A stretch of 64,000 nucleotides of DNA from Lysobacter sp. BMK333-48F3 (lineage in GTDB: Bacteria > Pseudomonadota > Gammaproteobacteria > Xanthomonadales > Xanthomonadaceae). A model generated the notes under the pieces. The model did not search any database and was not told the DNA's origin. It was given only the letters and a program-made list of their open reading frames with translations. This document shows, in pieces, positions 47,259 to 57,966 of this stretch. The position numbers and the translations under genes were made by a program. Position 1 is the first letter of the stretch; each line of letters opens with the position of its first letter. The stretch lies in the NCBI RefSeq assembly GCF_019733395.1, contig NZ_JAIHOO010000001.1, forward strand, positions 2,790,501 to 2,854,500. Reading direction: 5' to 3'.

Positions 47259-48086
47259 ATGGCATTGATGACTTTCAAGCCCACTTCCGCCGGCCGCCGC
47301 AACGCGGTCCGCGTCGTGACGCCGGGCCTGCACAAGGGCGCGCCGCACGCGGCGCTGGTCGAAAAGCAGAGCAAGAGCGGCGGTCGTAACCACCACGGCC
47401 GCATCACCACCCGCCACATCGGCGGTGGCCACAAGCAGCACTACCGCATCATCGACTTCAAGCGCGACAAGGAAGGCATTCCGGCGCGCGTGGAGCGGAT
47501 CGAATACGATCCCAACCGCACCGCGCACATCGCGCTGCTGTGCTACGTCGATGGCGAGCGCCGTTACATCATCGCCCCGAAGGGCCTGAAGGACGGCGAC
47601 CAGGTGATCGCGGGCCGCGACGCCCCGATCCGCGTCGGCAACACGCTGCCGCTGACCAACATCCCGGTCGGCTCCACCGTGTGCTGCGTCGAAATGAAGC
47701 CGGGCAAGGGCGCCCAGCTGGCCCGCGCGGCCGGCGCCAGCGCCTACCTGGTGGCTCGCGAGCAGGGCTACGCCACGCTGCGTCTTCGCTCCGGCGAAAT
47801 GCGCAAGGTGCCGGTCGAGTGCCGCGCCACCATCGGCGAAGTCGGCAACGACGAGCACAACCTGGAGAAGCTCGGCAAGGCCGGCGCCAAGCGTTGGCGC
47901 GGCATCAAGCCGACCGTTCGCGGCGCGGCCATGAACCCCGTCGACCACCCGCACGGTGGCGGTGAGGCGAAGGCCGGCCAGGGCAACCCGCATCCGGTCA
48001 CCCCGTGGGGTGTTCCGACCAAGGGTTACAAGACGCGCAAGAACAAGCGCACCACGCAATTCATCGTGCGCGATCGCAGGGGTTAA
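47259..48086 (+). CDS. rplB: 50S ribosomal protein L2
   Basis: A 275-residue L2, essential for subunit association and peptidyl transferase activity. Visible signatures: [24 protein letters not shown], and the C-terminal [30 protein letters not shown] containing the conserved His (His231 region) near the active site. Full length. It is 10 bases after rplW and 6 bases before rpsS. Confidence 0.98.
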   Translation: MALMTFKPTSAGRRNAVRVVTPGLHKGAPHAALVEKQSKSGGRNHHGRITTRHIGGGHKQHYRIIDFKRDKEGIPARVERIEYDPNRTAHIALLCYVDGERRYIIAPKGLKDGDQVIAGRDAPIRVGNTLPLTNIPVGSTVCCVEMKPGKGAQLARAAGASAYLVAREQGYATLRLRSGEMRKVPVECRATIGEVGNDEHNLEKLGKAGAKRWRGIKPTVRGAAMNPVDHPHGGGEAKAGQGNPHPVTPWGVPTKGYKTRKNKRTTQFIVRDRRG

Positions 48087-48092
48087 TCGAAC

Positions 48093-48362
48093 ATGGCACG
48101 TTCACTGAAGAAGGGCCCGTTCGTCGACCATCATCTGATGAAGAAGGTCGAAACGGCGGGCAACAACAAGAAGCCGATCAAGACCTGGTCGCGCCGCTCG
48201 ATGGTGCTGCCGGAGATGGTGGGCTTCACGATCGCCGTCCACAACGGCAAGAACCACATCCCGGTGCTGGTCAACGAGAACATGGTTGGCCACAAGCTTG
48301 GCGAATTCGCCCTGACCCGTACGTTCAAGGGTCACGGCGGCGACAAGAAGTCGGGCAAGTAA
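48093..48362 (+). CDS. rpsS: 30S ribosomal protein S19
   Basis: An 89-residue S19 in the 30S head, partner of S13. Typical start [19 protein letters not shown] and core [21 protein letters not shown], then [21 protein letters not shown]. Full length. It sits directly between rplB and rplV. Confidence 0.98.
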   Translation: MARSLKKGPFVDHHLMKKVETAGNNKKPIKTWSRRSMVLPEMVGFTIAVHNGKNHIPVLVNENMVGHKLGEFALTRTFKGHGGDKKSGK

Positions 48363-48372
48363 GGAGATGACC

Positions 48373-48708
48373 ATGGAAGCGAAAGCCATCCTGCGCACCG
48401 CGCGCATCTCCCCGCAGAAGGCCCGCCTGGTCGCCGACCAGGTGCGCGGTCTGTCCGCCGAGCGCGCCGTCAACCTGCTGAAGTTCTCGGACAAGAAGGC
48501 TGCTGCACTGATCCGCAAGGTCGTGGAGTCCGCCATCGCCAACGCCGAGAACAACCAGGGCGCCGACGTCGACGATCTCAAGGTCAAGACCATCATGGTT
48601 GACGAGGGTCCCGCACTGAAGCGCTTCATGGCGCGTGCGAAGGGCCGCGGCACCCGCATCCTCAAGCGCACCAGCCACATCACTGTGGTTGTGGGCGCCG
48701 GCAAGTAA
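48373..48708 (+). CDS. rplV: 50S ribosomal protein L22
   Basis: A 111-residue L22, whose beta hairpin ([18 protein letters not shown]) narrows the exit tunnel and affects macrolide binding. Start chosen at 48373, where AAGGAG lies about 7 bases upstream; another ATG at 48367 is too close to that site. The N-terminus [25 protein letters not shown] is as in Xanthomonas. Confidence 0.97.
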   Translation: MEAKAILRTARISPQKARLVADQVRGLSAERAVNLLKFSDKKAAALIRKVVESAIANAENNQGADVDDLKVKTIMVDEGPALKRFMARAKGRGTRILKRTSHITVVVGAGK

Positions 48709-48721
48709 GGCGGAGTAGACA

Positions 48722-49465
48722 ATGGGTCATAAAGTTCATCCGACCGGAATCCGCCTGGGCATCGCCAAGGATTGGAATTCCAAGTGGTTCGCCAACAAGA
48801 AGCAGTACGCCGAGTACCTGGCGGCTGACCTGAAGGTTCGCGAAATGCTGCGCAAGAAGCTGGCTCAGGCCGGCATCTCGAAGATCTTCATCGAGCGTCC
48901 GGCCAACAACGCCCGCGTCACGATCCACACCGCCCGTCCGGGCGTGGTGATCGGCAAGCGCGGCGAGGACATCGAGAAGCTGCGCAAGGAAGTCAGCGCG
49001 CTGATGGGCGTTCCGGCGCACATCAACGTGACCGAGGTCCGCAAGCCGGAACTCGACGCGCAGCTGGTCGCCGAGTCGATCGCGCAGCAGCTCGAGCGCC
49101 GCATCATGTTCCGCCGCGCGATGAAGCGCGCGGTCGGCAACGCGATGCGCCTCGGCGCCCTGGGCATCAAGGTCAACGTCGCAGGCCGTCTGAACGGCGC
49201 CGAGATCGCGCGTTCGGAGTGGTACCGCGAAGGCCGCGTGCCGCTGCACACCCTGCGCGCCGACATCGACTACGGCTTCGCCGAAGCCAAGACGACCTAC
49301 GGCATCATCGGCATCAAGACCTGGATCTACAAGGGCGAAGTGTTCGACTTCTCCCAGGTCGGCCAGGAGAAGCAGGACGATTCGCCGCGCAGCGAGCGTG
49401 GTGACCGCGGCGATCGCGGTGATCGTAACGACCGCCCGGGCCGTCCTGCCCGCGAACAGAGGTAA
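48722..49465 (+). CDS. rpsC: 30S ribosomal protein S3
   Basis: A 247-residue S3, part of the mRNA entry helicase. The KH domain is at about residues 40-110 ([19 protein letters not shown]), and the C-terminal domain contains [41 protein letters not shown]. Compared with E. coli (233) there is an extra hydrophilic tail in which [14 protein letters not shown] repeats, probably disordered. 13 bases after rplV. Confidence 0.98.
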   Translation: MGHKVHPTGIRLGIAKDWNSKWFANKKQYAEYLAADLKVREMLRKKLAQAGISKIFIERPANNARVTIHTARPGVVIGKRGEDIEKLRKEVSALMGVPAHINVTEVRKPELDAQLVAESIAQQLERRIMFRRAMKRAVGNAMRLGALGIKVNVAGRLNGAEIARSEWYREGRVPLHTLRADIDYGFAEAKTTYGIIGIKTWIYKGEVFDFSQVGQEKQDDSPRSERGDRGDRGDRNDRPGRPAREQR

Positions 49466-49471
49466 TCCGCC

Positions 49472-49885
49472 ATGTTGCAACCCAAGCGAACCAAGTACCG
49501 CAAGGTGCACAAGGGCCGCAATGAGGGCCTGAGCTGGAACGGCAACGCCGTCAGCTTCGGCGAATACGGCCTCAAGGCGACCGCTCACGGCCAGCTGACC
49601 GCGCGTCAGATCGAAGCGGCCCGCCGCTCGATCAGCCGTTACGTCAAGCGCGGCGGCAAGATGTGGATCCGCGTGTTCCCGGACAAGCCGATCACCAAGA
49701 AGCCGATCGAAGTCCGAATGGGCTCCGGTAAGGGCAACGTCGAGTACTGGGTCGCTCAGATCCAGCCCGGTCGCATGATTTACGAGATCGAAGGCGTGGG
49801 CGAGGACGTGGCGCGCGAAGCGTTCCGTCTGGCCGCCGCCAAGCTCTCGGTGACCACCACTTTCGTTACCCGGACGGTGCGCTAA
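49472..49885 (+). CDS. rplP: 50S ribosomal protein L16
   Basis: A 137-residue L16, near the A-site tRNA and 5S rRNA. Features: [65 protein letters not shown] with the Arg that YcfD-type oxygenases hydroxylate (region of residue 81). Full length. Its stop codon shares one base with the rpmC start (TAATG). Confidence 0.98.
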   Translation: MLQPKRTKYRKVHKGRNEGLSWNGNAVSFGEYGLKATAHGQLTARQIEAARRSISRYVKRGGKMWIRVFPDKPITKKPIEVRMGSGKGNVEYWVAQIQPGRMIYEIEGVGEDVAREAFRLAAAKLSVTTTFVTRTVR

Positions 49886-50070
49886 TGGAACTCAAGCAAT
49901 TGCGCGAGAAGTCGGCCGACGAGCTCAAGGCTCACCTGGTCGAGCTGCACAAGGAGGGCTTCGCCCTCCGCATGCAGAAGGCCACCGGTCAGCTCGCTAA
50001 GACCCATGAGGCCCGCCGTGTTCGCCGCGAGATCGCTCGCGTGAACATGCTGCTGGGCGAGAAGAAGTAA
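49885..50070 (+). CDS. rpmC: 50S ribosomal protein L29
   Basis: A 61-residue L29 of the tunnel-exit rim: two long helices, with [36 protein letters not shown] and the conserved Arg-rich [15 protein letters not shown]. Full length. The ATG overlaps the rplP stop by one base. rpsQ follows after 9 bases. Confidence 0.97.
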   Translation: MELKQLREKSADELKAHLVELHKEGFALRMQKATGQLAKTHEARRVRREIARVNMLLGEKK

Positions 50071-50079
50071 GGATCCGCC

Positions 50080-50349
50080 ATGACCGACAACAAGACAGAG
50101 AAGGCGCTGCGCACGGTTGAAGGCCGGGTCGTCAGCAACAAGATGGACAAGACCGTCACCGTGCTCGTCGAGCGCCAGGTCAAGCATGCGCTGTACGGCA
50201 AGTACATCCGTCGCTCGACCAAGCTCCACGCTCACGACGCCGAGAACGCCTGCAAGGAAGGCGATATCGTGCGCGTGAAGGAGATCGCTCCGCTGTCCAA
50301 GACCAAAAACTGGAGCGTGGTTGAGATCGTCAGCCGCGCGGCCGAATAA
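50080..50349 (+). CDS. rpsQ: 30S ribosomal protein S17
   Basis: An 89-residue S17, an early-binding OB-fold protein. Motifs: [43 protein letters not shown] and [24 protein letters not shown]. Full length. It is the last gene of the S10 operon. rplN, first of the spc operon, starts only 15 bases downstream, so the two operons run together. Confidence 0.98.
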   Translation: MTDNKTEKALRTVEGRVVSNKMDKTVTVLVERQVKHALYGKYIRRSTKLHAHDAENACKEGDIVRVKEIAPLSKTKNWSVVEIVSRAAE

Positions 50350-50364
50350 GAGGAGGGCTGAACC

Positions 50365-50733
50365 ATGATCCAGATGCAAAGCTACCTCGACGTGGCCGAC
50401 AACTCCGGTGCCAAGGAAGTGATGTGCATCAAGGTGCTCGGCGGCTCCAAGCGCCGTTACGCGCACATTGGCGACATCATCAAGGTCACCGTGAAGGACG
50501 CGATTCCGCGCGGCAAGGTCAAGAAGGGCGACGTCTACGACGCCGTCGTGGTCCGCACCCGCAAGGGCGTTCGTCGCCCGGACGGCTCGCTGATCCGCTT
50601 CGATGGCAACGCTGCGGTGTTGCTCAACAACAAGCATGAGCCGATCGGCACCCGTATCTTCGGGCCCGTGACTCGCGAGCTGCGCTCGGAGAAGTTCATG
50701 AAGATCGTTTCGCTCGCGCCCGAAGTGCTCTGA
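50365..50733 (+). CDS. rplN: 50S ribosomal protein L14
   Basis: A 122-residue L14, which forms an intersubunit bridge and is the binding site of the silencing factor RsfS. Typical: [63 protein letters not shown], and [24 protein letters not shown]. Same length as E. coli (123). Confidence 0.98.
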   Translation: MIQMQSYLDVADNSGAKEVMCIKVLGGSKRRYAHIGDIIKVTVKDAIPRGKVKKGDVYDAVVVRTRKGVRRPDGSLIRFDGNAAVLLNNKHEPIGTRIFGPVTRELRSEKFMKIVSLAPEVL

Positions 50734-50749
50734 GCGGAGGAACTAGACC

Positions 50750-51064
50750 ATGAACCGTATCAAGAAGGGCGATCAGGTGATCGTCACCGCCGGCAAGGAC
50801 AAGGGCAAGAAGGGCGACGTGGTGCGCGTGCTCGGCGACAAGGTCGTCGTGGCGAACATCAATGTCGTCAAGCGCCACACCAAGCCGAACCCGCAGGCCA
50901 ACCAGCCGGGCGGCGTGGTCGAGCGCGAAGCGCCGATCCACATTTCCAACGTCATGCTGTTCAACCCGGCCACCGGCAAGGGCGAACGCATCGGTTTCAA
51001 GGTGCTGGAGGATGGACGCAAACTGCGTGTGTTCCGCTCCAGCGGTGAGGCGGTTGACGCCTGA
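50750..51064 (+). CDS. rplX: 50S ribosomal protein L24
   Basis: A 104-residue L24, assembly initiator of the 50S subunit. The KOW motif is near the N-terminus ([30 protein letters not shown]). It continues with [36 protein letters not shown]. Full length. 16 bases after rplN and 11 before rplE. Confidence 0.98.
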   Translation: MNRIKKGDQVIVTAGKDKGKKGDVVRVLGDKVVVANINVVKRHTKPNPQANQPGGVVEREAPIHISNVMLFNPATGKGERIGFKVLEDGRKLRVFRSSGEAVDA

Positions 51065-51075
51065 GGAATGCTGAA

Positions 51076-51618
51076 ATGACCACCCGGCTCGAAGAGTTCT
51101 ACAAGAAAGAAGTGGTTCCGGCGCTGACTGAAAAGTTCGGCTACAAGAACCCGATGGAAGTGCCGCGCCTCGTCAAGATCACGCTGAACATGGGCGTGGG
51201 CGAAGCCGCCACCAACAAGAAGATCCTGGAAAATGCCGTCGCCGACATGACCAAGATCGCCGGCCAGAAGCCGATCGTGACCAAGTCCCGCGTGTCGGTG
51301 GCTTCGTTCAAGATCCGCGACGGTTGGCCGATCGGCGCCAAGGTCACCCTGCGTCGCGCCAAGATGTACGAGTTCCTTGACCGCCTGGTCAACATCTCGT
51401 TGCCGCGCGTCCGCGACTTCCGCGGCGTGTCGGGCCGTTCGTTCGACGGCCGCGGCAACTACAACATGGGCGTGAAGGAACAGATCATCTTCCCGGAAAT
51501 CGACTTCGACCAGGTCGACGCCCTGCGCGGCATGGACATCGCGATCACCACGACCGCGAAGACCGACGCCGAGGCCAAGGCCCTGCTCGAAGCCTTCCGC
51601 TTCCCGTTCCGCAACTGA
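51076..51618 (+). CDS. rplE: 50S ribosomal protein L5
   Basis: A 180-residue L5, which binds 5S rRNA and contacts the P-site tRNA. Conserved segments: [53 protein letters not shown] and [30 protein letters not shown]. Full length. In E. coli S8 represses the spc operon by binding at the start of this gene; the matching RNA fold was not checked here. Confidence 0.98.
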   Translation: MTTRLEEFYKKEVVPALTEKFGYKNPMEVPRLVKITLNMGVGEAATNKKILENAVADMTKIAGQKPIVTKSRVSVASFKIRDGWPIGAKVTLRRAKMYEFLDRLVNISLPRVRDFRGVSGRSFDGRGNYNMGVKEQIIFPEIDFDQVDALRGMDIAITTTAKTDAEAKALLEAFRFPFRN

Positions 51619-51633
51619 GGCTAGGATTGAACA

Positions 51634-51939
51634 ATGGCTAAGACCTCCATGGTCAACCGCGACCTCAAGCGGACCAAGCTGGTGAAGAAGTTCGCCGCCA
51701 AGCGCGAAGCGCTGAAGAAGATCATCTCCAGCGAATCGGCTTCGTACGAAGACAAGATGGACGCCGTGGTCAAGCTGCAGAAGCTGCCGCGCGACTCTTC
51801 GCCGAGCCGTCAGCGCAACCGCTGCGCCCTGTCGGGCCGCTCGCGTGGCGTGTACAGCAAGTTCGGCCTCGGCCGCAACAAGCTGCGCGAAGCCACCATG
51901 CGCGGCGACGTTCCGGGCCTGCGCAAGGCAAGCTGGTAA
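51634..51939 (+). CDS. rpsN: 30S ribosomal protein S14 (zinc-free form)
   Basis: A 101-residue long-form S14 without the four zinc-binding cysteines (only one Cys, in [11 protein letters not shown]). Typical end: [27 protein letters not shown]. Full length. It is followed by an unusually long, structured spacer of 152 bases before rpsH. Confidence 0.98.
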   Translation: MAKTSMVNRDLKRTKLVKKFAAKREALKKIISSESASYEDKMDAVVKLQKLPRDSSPSRQRNRCALSGRSRGVYSKFGLGRNKLREATMRGDVPGLRKASW

Positions 51940-51961
51940 AAGTCTGTTATGCTTGCCGGCT

Positions 51962-52028
51962 CCCCGGGCTCCGGCCCGGGGACGGATCACCCAGCGCGGC
52001 CTCCGGGCCGCGCTGGCGTTGTTGTAAC
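51962..52028 (+). terminator. Paired hairpins in the rpsN-rpsH spacer
   Basis: Two strong stems follow rpsN: CCCCGGG/CCCGGGG (51962-51981), then the perfect 11-base-pair CCAGCGCGGCC/GGCCGCGCTGG (51991-52016) with loop TCCG, followed by CGTTGTTGTAAC. The second resembles a weak intrinsic terminator or attenuator within the spc operon. In E. coli no such spacer exists at this point. Confidence 0.55.
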
Positions 52029-52091
52029 GCTGCAAACACAACTGAAATTCGCAATTCCGCGGATATCGGTGCTACTCATAGGTGACTTTTA

Positions 52092-52490
52092 ATGAGCATG
52101 ACTGATCCCATCGCCGACATGCTGGTCCGCATCAAGAATGCGGCCGCTGTGCGCAAGCAGACGGTGAAGATGCCGTCGTCCAAGGTGAAGGTGGCCATCG
52201 CCGCCGTGCTGAAGGACGAGGGCTACATCCTGGATTCGCGCGTCACCGAACTCGGTGGCGGCAAGTCCGAACTCGAAATCTCGCTGAAGTACTACGAAGG
52301 CAAGCCGGTGATCGAGCGCCTGGAGCGCTACTCCCGTTCGGGCCTGCGCCAGTACCGCGGCAAGGACGCGCTGCCCAAGGTCCTCGGCGGCCTCGGCGTG
52401 GCCATCATCTCCACCTCGAAGGGCATCATGACCGATGCGCAGGCGCGCCAGCAGGGCGTCGGCGGTGAAGTCCTGTGCTTCGTGGCCTAA
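52092..52490 (+). CDS. rpsH: 30S ribosomal protein S8
   Basis: A 132-residue S8, central-domain organiser and, in E. coli, repressor of the spc operon. Conserved: [44 protein letters not shown], and [36 protein letters not shown]. Full length. rplF starts 15 bases downstream after a GGGAGG site. Confidence 0.98.
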   Translation: MSMTDPIADMLVRIKNAAAVRKQTVKMPSSKVKVAIAAVLKDEGYILDSRVTELGGGKSELEISLKYYEGKPVIERLERYSRSGLRQYRGKDALPKVLGGLGVAIISTSKGIMTDAQARQQGVGGEVLCFVA

Positions 52491-52505
52491 GGGAGGAATA
52501 GACCC

Positions 52506-53033
52506 ATGTCCCGAGTTGCCAAGAAGCCGATCGCCCTGCCGAAGGGCGTCGAAATCAATGTCCAGGCCGACGCCGTCGTCGCCAAGGGCCCGAAGGGCTC
52601 GCTGTCGATCGCCAAGCCCGCCGCCATCAACCTGAAGGTCGAGAACAACGAGGCGCTCTTCGTGACCGAAGACGCCGCGCTGATCCCGCTGACCGGCACC
52701 CTGCGCGCCATCCTCGCCAACATGGTGAAGGGCGTGTCGGAAGGCTTCGAGCGCAAGCTCGAGCTGGTCGGCGTCGGTTACCGCGCCTCGATGCAGGGCA
52801 AGGACCTGAGCCTGGCCCTGGGTTTCTCCCATCCGGTCGTGTTCAAGGCGCCGGAAGGCATCACGCTGGCCACCCCGACCCAGACCGAGATCCTGGTCCA
52901 GGGCGCGGACAAGCAGCGCGTCGGCGAAGTCGCCGCCAAGATTCGCGGTTTCCGTCCGCCGGAGCCCTACAAGGGCAAGGGTGTGAAGTACGCCGGCGAA
53001 GTCATCATCCGTAAGGAAGCCAAGAAGGCCTAA
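52506..53033 (+). CDS. rplF: 50S ribosomal protein L6
   Basis: A 175-residue L6 near the sarcin-ricin loop. Two duplicated alpha/beta domains are visible; the C-terminal one ends with [29 protein letters not shown], the family signature. Full length. It is 15 bases after rpsH and 65 bases before rplR. Confidence 0.98.
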   Translation: MSRVAKKPIALPKGVEINVQADAVVAKGPKGSLSIAKPAAINLKVENNEALFVTEDAALIPLTGTLRAILANMVKGVSEGFERKLELVGVGYRASMQGKDLSLALGFSHPVVFKAPEGITLATPTQTEILVQGADKQRVGEVAAKIRGFRPPEPYKGKGVKYAGEVIIRKEAKKA

Positions 53034-53098
53034 CGGGTAGGGCGCCGGTCCCGGACCGGCCCCGAGACACCAAGCTTTCAGCTTTCGGAGACCAGATC

Positions 53099-53452
53099 AT
53101 GAAGAAGAACATCGCCCGCCTGCGCCGCGCCAAGTCGACCCGTGCGCACATCCGTGAACTCGGCGTGCCGCGCCTGACCGTGCTGCGCACCGGTCAGCAC
53201 CTGTACGCCCAGGTCTTCACCCACGACGGTTCGCGCGTCCTGGCTTCGGCCTCGACCGTGCAGGCCGAAGTCAAGGAAGGCCTGAAGAACGGCAAGAACG
53301 CCGATGCCGCGACCAAGGTCGGCCAGATCATCGCCGAGCGCGCCAAGGCTGCCGGTATCGAGAAGGTCGCTTTCGACCGCTCGGGCTACCGCTACCACGG
53401 CCGCATCAAGGCCCTGGCCGAAGCCGCTCGCGAAGGCGGCCTGCAGTTCTAA
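53099..53452 (+). CDS. rplR: 50S ribosomal protein L18
   Basis: A 117-residue L18, which binds 5S rRNA with L5. Typical: [35 protein letters not shown] and the C-terminal [28 protein letters not shown]. Full length. The spacer to rpsE is 166 bases and contains a stable hairpin, GGCGTGGGGG/CCCCCATGCC with a TTCG loop, at 53461-53484. Confidence 0.98.
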   Translation: MKKNIARLRRAKSTRAHIRELGVPRLTVLRTGQHLYAQVFTHDGSRVLASASTVQAEVKEGLKNGKNADAATKVGQIIAERAKAAGIEKVAFDRSGYRYHGRIKALAEAAREGGLQF

Positions 53453-53618
53453 GGCTTGAAGGCGTGGGGGTTCGCCCCCATGCCTGATTGCATTCCCCGC
53501 CGGCCCGGGTCTTGGGTCGGGCGCCGCCGGGATTCGTGCCCCGACGGCGAAACACCCGCTGCAGCTCACAACGATAAGCGGCCAAGCCGCAAATCCTTTC
53601 AACTACAGAGATATAGCA

Positions 53619-54158
53619 ATGGCTAACGAACGTGAACCGCGGGGTCGCGATCGCGATCGCAACCGCGAAGAGATCGACGACGGCATGATCGAGAAGCTGA
53701 TCGCGGTCAACCGCGTCAGCAAGACCGTCAAGGGCGGTCGCCAGTTCACCTTCACCGCGCTGACGGTGGTGGGCGACGGCAACGGCAAGGTCGGCTTCGG
53801 CTACGGCAAGGCGCGCGAAGTGCCGGTCGCGATCCAGAAGTCGATGGAATACGCCCGCAAGAGCATGTCCAACGTCGAGCTCAACAACGGCACCCTGTGG
53901 CACTCGGTCAAGGCCGGCCACGGCGCCGCTCGCGTGTTCATGCAGCCGGCTTCGGAAGGTACCGGCGTGATCGCCGGCGGCGCGATGCGCGCCGTGCTCG
54001 AAGCGGTCGGCGTCAAGAACGTGCTGGCCAAGGCCGTGGGTTCGCGCAACCCGATCAACCTGGTGCGCGCCACGCTCAAGGGCCTGACCGACATGCACTC
54101 GCCGGCCAAGATCGCGGCCAAGCGCGGCAAGAAGGTGGAGGATCTCCTCAATGGCTAA
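53619..54158 (+). CDS. rpsE: 30S ribosomal protein S5
   Basis: A 179-residue S5, active in decoding fidelity and mRNA unwinding. The dsRNA-binding domain begins [43 protein letters not shown], with the spectinomycin loop (about residues 20-35 in E. coli numbering) intact. The first 20 residues are unusually Arg-rich ([13 protein letters not shown]). Its end overlaps rpmD by 8 bases. Confidence 0.98.
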   Translation: MANEREPRGRDRDRNREEIDDGMIEKLIAVNRVSKTVKGGRQFTFTALTVVGDGNGKVGFGYGKAREVPVAIQKSMEYARKSMSNVELNNGTLWHSVKAGHGAARVFMQPASEGTGVIAGGAMRAVLEAVGVKNVLAKAVGSRNPINLVRATLKGLTDMHSPAKIAAKRGKKVEDLLNG

Positions 54159-54348
54159 GAACGAAGCCGGTACCGGCACCGTCAGGGTGCGTCTGGTCAA
54201 GGGTCTGCGTGGCACCCAGTCGCGTCACCGCCTGTCGGTGAAGGCGCTGGGCCTGAACAAGCTCAACGATGTGCGTGAACTGAAGGACAGCCCGCAGGTG
54301 CGCGGCCTGATCAACAAGGTTCACTACCTCGTCCAGGTCGAGGAGTAA
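54151..54348 (+). CDS. rpmD: 50S ribosomal protein L30
   Basis: A 65-residue L30. Typical: [57 protein letters not shown]. The ATG lies inside the end of rpsE (8-base overlap), which indicates translational coupling. Slightly longer than E. coli (59). rplO starts 5 bases downstream. Confidence 0.97.
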   Translation: MAKNEAGTGTVRVRLVKGLRGTQSRHRLSVKALGLNKLNDVRELKDSPQVRGLINKVHYLVQVEE

Positions 54349-54353
54349 TCAAC

Positions 54354-54791
54354 ATGCGTCTCAACACTCTCAAGCCGGCCGACGGCGCTCGTCAGGAGCG
54401 TACTCGCGTCGGTCGCGGCATCGGTTCGGGCCTGGGCAAGACCGCCGGTCGCGGTCACAAGGGTTCGTTCGCGCGCGCCGGTAAGGGCAAGATCAAGGCC
54501 GGTTTCGAAGGCGGCCAGATGCCCATGCAGCGCCGCCTGCCGAAGATCGGCTTCCGCTCCAAGCTGAAGAACGACACGGCCGAAGTGCTGCTGTACCAGC
54601 TGGACAAGCTCGAAGCCGGCGAGATCGATTTTGCCGCCCTCAAGGCCGCCAAGCTCGTTCCGAGCACGGCCAAGCAGGCCAAGATCGTCAAGAAGGGCGA
54701 GCTGACCAAGAAGTTCGTGCTCAAGGGCGTGCTGGCTACGGCCGGCGCCAAGGCCGCCGTCGAAGCGGCCGGCGGCAAGGTCGAGGAGTAA
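54354..54791 (+). CDS. rplO: 50S ribosomal protein L15
   Basis: A 145-residue L15. The conserved glycine/arginine-rich N-terminus is [22 protein letters not shown] and [18 protein letters not shown]; the C-terminal domain ([29 protein letters not shown]) is complete. secY starts 7 bases downstream, the standard spc order. Confidence 0.98.
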   Translation: MRLNTLKPADGARQERTRVGRGIGSGLGKTAGRGHKGSFARAGKGKIKAGFEGGQMPMQRRLPKIGFRSKLKNDTAEVLLYQLDKLEAGEIDFAALKAAKLVPSTAKQAKIVKKGELTKKFVLKGVLATAGAKAAVEAAGGKVEE

Positions 54792-54798
54792 ACGACGC

Positions 54799-56172
54799 AT
54801 GGCGCGGAGCGGCAACGCGATGGCTGGCCTCGGTGGCGGGCTCGGTAAGTTCACCGAGCTGCGTCAACGTTTGCTGTTCGTGATCGGCGCTTTGATCGTC
54901 TACCGCATCGGCAGCTACATCCCGGTGCCGGGCGTCAACCCTCAGGCGATGGTCGAATTCATGTCGACCAAGCAGGGCACGATCGTGGACATGTTCAACA
55001 TGTTCTCGGGCGGCGCCCTGCATCGCTTCAGCCTGTTCGCGCTGAACGTGATGCCGTACATCTCGGCGTCGATCATCGTCCAGCTGCTGGTGCAGATCGT
55101 GCCCAGCCTGAAGGCCATCCAGAAGGAAGGCGAGTCGGGCCGGCGCAAGATCAACCAGTGGTCGCGGATGGGCGCGATTCCGCTGGCGGTGTTCCAGGCC
55201 TGGGGCATCGCCGCCGGCCTGCAGTCCAGCATGGCGCCCAACGGCGTTCCGGTGGTGTACGCGCCGGGCATGGGCTTCATCCTGACCGCGGTGATCGCGC
55301 TGACCGCCGGCACCATGTTCCTGATGTGGCTGGGCGAGCAGATCACCGAGCGCGGCGTCGGCAACGGCGTTTCGCTGATCATCTTCGCCGGTATCGTCGC
55401 GGGCCTGCCCGCCGCGCTGCTGCAGATGTTCGAGCAGATCCGCAACGGCGACATGAGCGCGATCGCGGCCATCGCCGTGGTCCTGCTGGTGGTCGGTTTC
55501 ACCTACCTGGTGGTGTTCGTCGAACGCGGCCAGCGCCGGATCACGGTCAATTACGCCCGGCGCCAGGGCGGGCGCAACGCCTACATGAACCAGGCGTCGT
55601 TCCTGCCGCTGAAGCTCAACATGGCGGGCGTGATCCCGGCGATCTTCGCCTCCAGCATCGTCATGTTCCCCGCCACCGCCGCGACCTGGTTCGCCCAGAA
55701 CAACAGCGGCAGCGGCTTCTCCGGGTTCCTCCAGCGGCTCAGCCAGTGGCTGAATCCGGGTGAACCCGTGCACATGATCCTGTATGCTGGTCTGATCATC
55801 GGCTTCGCGTTCTTCTACACGGCGCTGGTGTTCAACTCGCAGGAAACCGCCGACAACCTCAAGAAGTCGGGCGCGCTGATTCCGGGCATCCGCCCGGGCA
55901 AGGCGACGGCGGATTACGTTGACGGCGTGCTGACCCGCTTGACCGCGGCCGGCGCGATTTACCTGGTGATCGTCTGCCTCCTGCCGGAGGTCATGCGTAC
56001 CCAACTGGGCACCTCGTTCTACTTCGGCGGCACTTCGCTGCTGATCGTGGTGGTCGTGGTGATGGATTTCATCGCTCAAATCCAGGCTCATCTGATGTCG
56101 CATCAGTACGAAAGCCTGTTGAAGAAAGCGAACTTGAAGGGCGGCTCGCGCGGCGGTCTCGCGCGCGGGTGA
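54799..56172 (+). CDS. secY: Preprotein translocase subunit SecY
   Basis: A 457-residue SecY, the protein-conducting channel that works with SecE (24720). Ten membrane segments are present, with the conserved periplasmic plug and first loop [17 protein letters not shown], the [15 protein letters not shown] segment, the cytosolic [41 protein letters not shown] loop contacting SecA and ribosomes, and [19 protein letters not shown]. The start at 54799 gives the xanthomonad N-terminus. No rpmJ follows, and 232 bases separate it from rpsM. Confidence 0.97.
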   Translation: MARSGNAMAGLGGGLGKFTELRQRLLFVIGALIVYRIGSYIPVPGVNPQAMVEFMSTKQGTIVDMFNMFSGGALHRFSLFALNVMPYISASIIVQLLVQIVPSLKAIQKEGESGRRKINQWSRMGAIPLAVFQAWGIAAGLQSSMAPNGVPVVYAPGMGFILTAVIALTAGTMFLMWLGEQITERGVGNGVSLIIFAGIVAGLPAALLQMFEQIRNGDMSAIAAIAVVLLVVGFTYLVVFVERGQRRITVNYARRQGGRNAYMNQASFLPLKLNMAGVIPAIFASSIVMFPATAATWFAQNNSGSGFSGFLQRLSQWLNPGEPVHMILYAGLIIGFAFFYTALVFNSQETADNLKKSGALIPGIRPGKATADYVDGVLTRLTAAGAIYLVIVCLLPEVMRTQLGTSFYFGGTSLLIVVVVVMDFIAQIQAHLMSHQYESLLKKANLKGGSRGGLARG

Positions 56173-56313
56173 GTCAGGACCGGTTCGCGCGCCAGAGTAG
56201 CGCGCGGGGCTGAGGGGGCAGGGCATCGCCTCGTTCAGCCAGTTCAGACTCGTCGCCGGAGCATGGGCACACTCCCCATGCCGGAGTTCCGTGGCACCTC
56301 TGGTGCCGCGGGG

Positions 56314-56343
56314 CTTCCTATTAACCCGAGACCTAGATACAAT
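56314..56343 (+). promoter_or_regulatory. Candidate promoter of the alpha operon
   Basis: CTTCCT (56314-56319) and TACAAT (56338-56343) are 18 bases apart. The -10 box is good and the -35 box weak. The 62-base leader to rpsM would fit an independent promoter for rpsM-rpsK-rpsD-rpoA-rplQ. The region between secY and this point holds a GTGGCACCTC/GGTGCCGCGG hairpin. Confidence 0.5.
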
Positions 56344-56404
56344 TTCCAGTTCACTCCGCCAGGATTAATCCGTCCTGGCCGCCAAACCAGTTGGAGATCG
56401 CGTT

Positions 56405-56761
56405 ATGGCGCGTATTGCGGGCGTCAATTTGCCTGCCCAGAAGCATGTCTGGGTCGGGCTGCAAAGCATCTACGGCATCGGCCGTACCCGTTCGAAGCAG
56501 ATCTGCGAAACCGCAGGTGTGACCTCGACGACCAAGATCCGTGACCTGTCCGAGCCGGAAGTCGAGCGTCTGCGCGCCGAAGTCGGCAAGTTCGTGGTCG
56601 AAGGCGACCTTCGCCGCGAAATCGGCATCGCCATCAAGCGTCTGATGGACCTGGGCTGCTACCGCGGCCTGCGTCACCGTCGCGGCCTGCCGCTGCGCGG
56701 TCAGCGTACCCGGACCAATGCCCGTACCCGTAAGGGTCCGCGCAAGGCCATCAAGAAGTAA
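56405..56761 (+). CDS. rpsM: 30S ribosomal protein S13
   Basis: A 118-residue S13 in the 30S head. Typical: [38 protein letters not shown], and the C-terminal [28 protein letters not shown] that reaches the P-site tRNA. Full length. First gene of the alpha operon, with rpsK 13 bases on. Confidence 0.98.
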   Translation: MARIAGVNLPAQKHVWVGLQSIYGIGRTRSKQICETAGVTSTTKIRDLSEPEVERLRAEVGKFVVEGDLRREIGIAIKRLMDLGCYRGLRHRRGLPLRGQRTRTNARTRKGPRKAIKK

Positions 56762-56774
56762 GGGGACCTAGACC

Positions 56775-57167
56775 ATGGCCAAGCCGGCAGCTGCCAAGAC
56801 CAAGAAGAAGATCAAGCGAGTCGTCACCGACGGCATCGCCCACGTCCACGCTTCTTTCAACAACACCATCATCACGATCACCGACCGCCAGGGCAACGCG
56901 CTGTCGTGGGCGACTTCGGGCGGCGCGGGTTTCCGCGGTTCGCGCAAGTCCACCCCGTTCGCCGCCCAGGTCGCCGCCGAAAAGGCCGGCCGTGCTGCGC
57001 TCGACTACGGCGTCAAGTCGCTGGAAGTCCGCATCAAGGGCCCGGGCCCGGGTCGTGAGTCCGCCGTTCGTTCGCTGAACAACGTCGGTTACAAGATCAT
57101 CAACATCATCGACGTGACGCCGATCCCGCACAACGGGTGCCGTCCGCCGAAGAAGCGTCGCGTCTGA
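56775..57167 (+). CDS. rpsK: 30S ribosomal protein S11
   Basis: A 130-residue S11 of the platform, next to the mRNA exit. Typical: [57 protein letters not shown], and the C-terminal [18 protein letters not shown] with the Asn-Gly that isomerises in E. coli. Full length. Confidence 0.98.
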   Translation: MAKPAAAKTKKKIKRVVTDGIAHVHASFNNTIITITDRQGNALSWATSGGAGFRGSRKSTPFAAQVAAEKAGRAALDYGVKSLEVRIKGPGPGRESAVRSLNNVGYKIINIIDVTPIPHNGCRPPKKRRV

Positions 57168-57181
57168 GGAGCTGAAGAACC

Positions 57182-57811
57182 ATGGCTCGTTATATTGGCC
57201 CCACCTGTAAGCTCGCCCGTCGCGAAGGCGCCGACCTCGGCCTGAAGTCGTCCGCGCGCGCGCTCGACTCGAAGTGCAAGCTCGAGCAGAAGCCCGGCCA
57301 GCATGGCCCGACCGCCCGCAAGGGCAAGCTGTCCGACTACGCCACCCAGCTGCGCGAAAAGCAGAAGGTCAAGCGTATCTACGGTCTGCTGGAACGTCAG
57401 TTCCGCAACTACTACAAGAAGGCCTCGACCAAGAAGGGCAACACCGGCGAGAACCTGCTGCAGTTGCTGGAAACCCGTCTGGACAACGTCGTCTACCGCA
57501 TGGGCTTCGCCGTCACCCGTCCGGCCGCCCGCCAGCTGGTCTCGCACCGCGGCGTCACGGTCAACGGCAAGTCGGTCAACCTGCCGTCGTACCAGGTCAA
57601 GGCCGGCGACGCGATCGCCCTTTCCGAACGCGCCCAGAAGCAGCTGCGCGTGCAGGAGTCGCTGACCGTCTCCTCGCAGATGGACCTGTCGCCGTCGTGG
57701 GTCGAAGTCGACAGCAAGAAGTTCAGCGGCGTGTTCAAGGCTGTCCCGGATCGCGCGGACCTGCCGGCCGACATCAACGAAGCGCTGATCGTCGAGTTGT
57801 ACAGCAAGTAA
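57182..57811 (+). CDS. rpsD: 30S ribosomal protein S4
   Basis: A 209-residue S4, primary 16S binder, and in E. coli the repressor of the alpha operon. It begins [18 protein letters not shown], lacks the zinc cysteines, and contains an S4 RNA-binding motif at about residues 97-160 ([40 protein letters not shown]). Slightly longer than E. coli (206). 155 bases precede rpoA. Confidence 0.98.
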   Translation: MARYIGPTCKLARREGADLGLKSSARALDSKCKLEQKPGQHGPTARKGKLSDYATQLREKQKVKRIYGLLERQFRNYYKKASTKKGNTGENLLQLLETRLDNVVYRMGFAVTRPAARQLVSHRGVTVNGKSVNLPSYQVKAGDAIALSERAQKQLRVQESLTVSSQMDLSPSWVEVDSKKFSGVFKAVPDRADLPADINEALIVELYSK

Positions 57812-57966
57812 TAGTGCAGGGCGCAGGCGGTTCCGCAACGGCACCGCCTCCGCCGGCAACCCAGGTCGGCGCGGCATACGCGCCGGCCGCTCCCTCGAAC
57901 CGAGGGGGCTCCAAGAGCTAAAGCCTTCCGTCGCCCCCCGGCGGAGGTCATTGGAGACACCGAAAC

